Source: Planctomycetota bacterium
Lineage (GTDB): Bacteria > Planctomycetota > UBA1135 > JALUZX01
DNA: 16,823 nt
Direction: 5' to 3'
NCBI GenBank assembly: GCA_027011425.1
Contig: JALUZX010000823.1
Coordinates: 1 to 16,823, forward strand
Shown piece after piece: positions 15,908 to 16,823 of the stretch. The stretch's first letter is position 1; each line of letters opens with the position of its first letter. A program made the translations under genes and the position numbers. The notes below the pieces were generated by a model. That model saw only the letters and a program-made list of their open reading frames with translations, had not been told where the DNA came from and ran no database searches.

Positions 15908-15921
15908 CCCCGGGCCCGGGG
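15908..15921. repeat. Perfect 14-bp GC-only palindrome before the dehydrogenase gene
   Basis: CCCCGGGCCCGGGG is identical to its reverse complement. It ends 13 nt before the ATG at 15935 and 38 nt after the end of the interrupted gene. It has no natural loop for a strong RNA hairpin and no T tract, so an operator-like protein binding site or a chance GC palindrome fits better than a terminator. Confidence 0.35.
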
Positions 15922-15934
15922 TTGAAATGGGGGT

Positions 15935-16823
15935 ATGAGCAAACAGGTATTCGTGACCCGCCGGATCCCCAGGGAGGGGTTGGATCTCCTCGAAGAAGGA
16001 GGCGTGGAGTTCGAGGTCTTCGGCGGGGACCGCCCCATCGGGCGGGAAGAACTCCTGGAGGGCGTGAGGGACAAGGATGGCCTTCTCTGCCTTCTCACGG
16101 ACCGGGTGGACCGGGATGTGATGGAGGCCGCCCCCGGGCTTCGGGTGATCTCCCTCTACGCCGTGGGCTACGACAAGGTGGATCTCCGGGAGGCGACCCG
16201 CAGGGGGATCCTGGTCACCAACACGCCGGGCGTTCTCACCGACGCCACGGCGGACCTGGCCTGGGCGCTTCTTTTCGCCGCCGCCAGGCGGGTGGTGGAG
16301 GCGGACCGCTTCTTCCGGTCGGGGAAGTGGAACGGCTGGGGGCCTTTGCAATTCTTGGGGGCCGACATCACGGGTCGGACCCTGGGAGTGGTGGGGGCCG
16401 GGCGGATCGGAGCGAACTTCGCGAAAAAGGCCAAAGGCTTCGAGATGAAGGTGCTCTATGTCCATCCCCGGAGGAAGGCGGAGCTGGAGGAGGAACTGGG
16501 AGCCCGCCGGGTCTCCCTGGAGGAGTTGCTGAGAGAATCGGACTTCGTCTCCCTCCACGTTCCCCTCACGGAGGAAACGAGGGGCATGATCGGCGCCGCG
16601 GAACTTTCCCTCATGAAGCCTGGGGCCGTGCTGGTCAACACTTCCCGGGGCCCCGTGGTGGACGAGAGGGCCCTGGTTGCGGCCTTGCGGGAAGGCCGGC
16701 CCGCCGCGGCGGGCCTGGACGTGTATGAAAACGAACCCCTCCCGGCGCCGGGGCTCACGGACCTTCCCAACCTGGTCTGCCTGCCCCACATCGGGAGCGC
16801 CACCGTTGGGACCCGGACACGCA
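15935..16823 (+). CDS. D-2-hydroxyacid dehydrogenase, glyoxylate/hydroxypyruvate reductase type (cut by window edge)
   Basis: The frame is open for 296 codons to the right edge, so the C-terminal helix and stop are missing. It is an NAD(P)-dependent oxidoreductase of the D-isomer-specific 2-hydroxyacid dehydrogenase family. The substrate half has LYAVGYDKVDL near 70-80 and TNTPGVLTDATADL near 92-105. The Rossmann motif GAGRIG has G154, G156 and G159. The catalytic triad is R238 (NTSRGPVVDE), E267 (YENEP) and H285 (LPHIGSAT), spaced as in known members. The TNTPGVLTDATADLAWALL segment is typical of glyoxylate/hydroxypyruvate reductases, making D-glycerate or glycolate the likely product. Coenzyme choice cannot be judged safely. 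The ATG at 15935 has only a G-run upstream, and the 65-nt gap contains a GC palindrome. The glycerate kinase on the other side of the interrupted gene could use its product. Confidence 0.93.
   Translation, partial: MSKQVFVTRRIPREGLDLLEEGGVEFEVFGGDRPIGREELLEGVRDKDGLLCLLTDRVDRDVMEAAPGLRVISLYAVGYDKVDLREATRRGILVTNTPGVLTDATADLAWALLFAAARRVVEADRFFRSGKWNGWGPLQFLGADITGRTLGVVGAGRIGANFAKKAKGFEMKVLYVHPRRKAELEEELGARRVSLEELLRESDFVSLHVPLTEETRGMIGAAELSLMKPGAVLVNTSRGPVVDERALVAALREGRPAAAGLDVYENEPLPAPGLTDLPNLVCLPHIGSATVGTRTR

Overview
The window is a GC-rich, tightly packed stretch of bacterial chromosome with strongly G/C-biased third codon positions. No tRNA, rRNA, CRISPR array or insertion sequence is visible. 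The gene content suggests a Planctomycetota-like or similar deep-branching Gram-negative bacterium: an exported full-length tricorn protease, a very large exported C2/PASTA/PPC/TPR protein, a possible secretin-like exported protein, and an exported protein of a type I associate with planctomycete genomes. The taxonomic placement is inference, because no marker gene is present.

Left part, 1-3644. The N-terminus of a membrane-embedded spermidine synthase-like protein runs leftwards off the edge. It diverges from a dicarboxylate/amino acid:cation symporter that keeps the full acidic-substrate motif. Neither start has a Shine-Dalgarno sequence, and both have a -10-like hexamer almost touching the start codon. 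Next comes a 563-residue exported protein of unknown function, possibly built from two secretin-like modules.

Centre, 3645-9679, all on the plus strand. The exported tricorn protease has two beta-propellers, a PDZ domain and an intact Ser-His-Ser-Glu tetrad. It is followed by a tight three-gene unit with its own candidate promoter: a 99-residue Cys/coiled-coil protein, a YjbQ-family protein, and an MsbA-type ABC exporter that starts with TTG inside the yjbQ stop codon.

Right-centre, 9683-14538, all on the minus strand. In transcription order these are a type-1 glycerate kinase starting at TTG, the 1014-residue C2/PASTA/PPC/TPR exported protein, and a 147-residue cytosolic protein of unknown function. 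The last converges on the ABC exporter gene with a 3-nt gap.

Right end, 14730-16823. On the plus strand lies an exported-protein gene whose otherwise continuous 380-codon frame is broken by one in-frame TGA. It is followed by a D-2-hydroxyacid dehydrogenase of the glyoxylate/hydroxypyruvate reductase type that runs off the edge. This dehydrogenase and the glycerate kinase could together carry glyoxylate or hydroxypyruvate through D-glycerate to a phosphoglycerate. The window does not show an obvious defence system or mobile island. The features most worth follow-up are the in-frame TGA gene, the C2/PASTA/PPC/TPR architecture, and the duplicated possible secretin-like protein.
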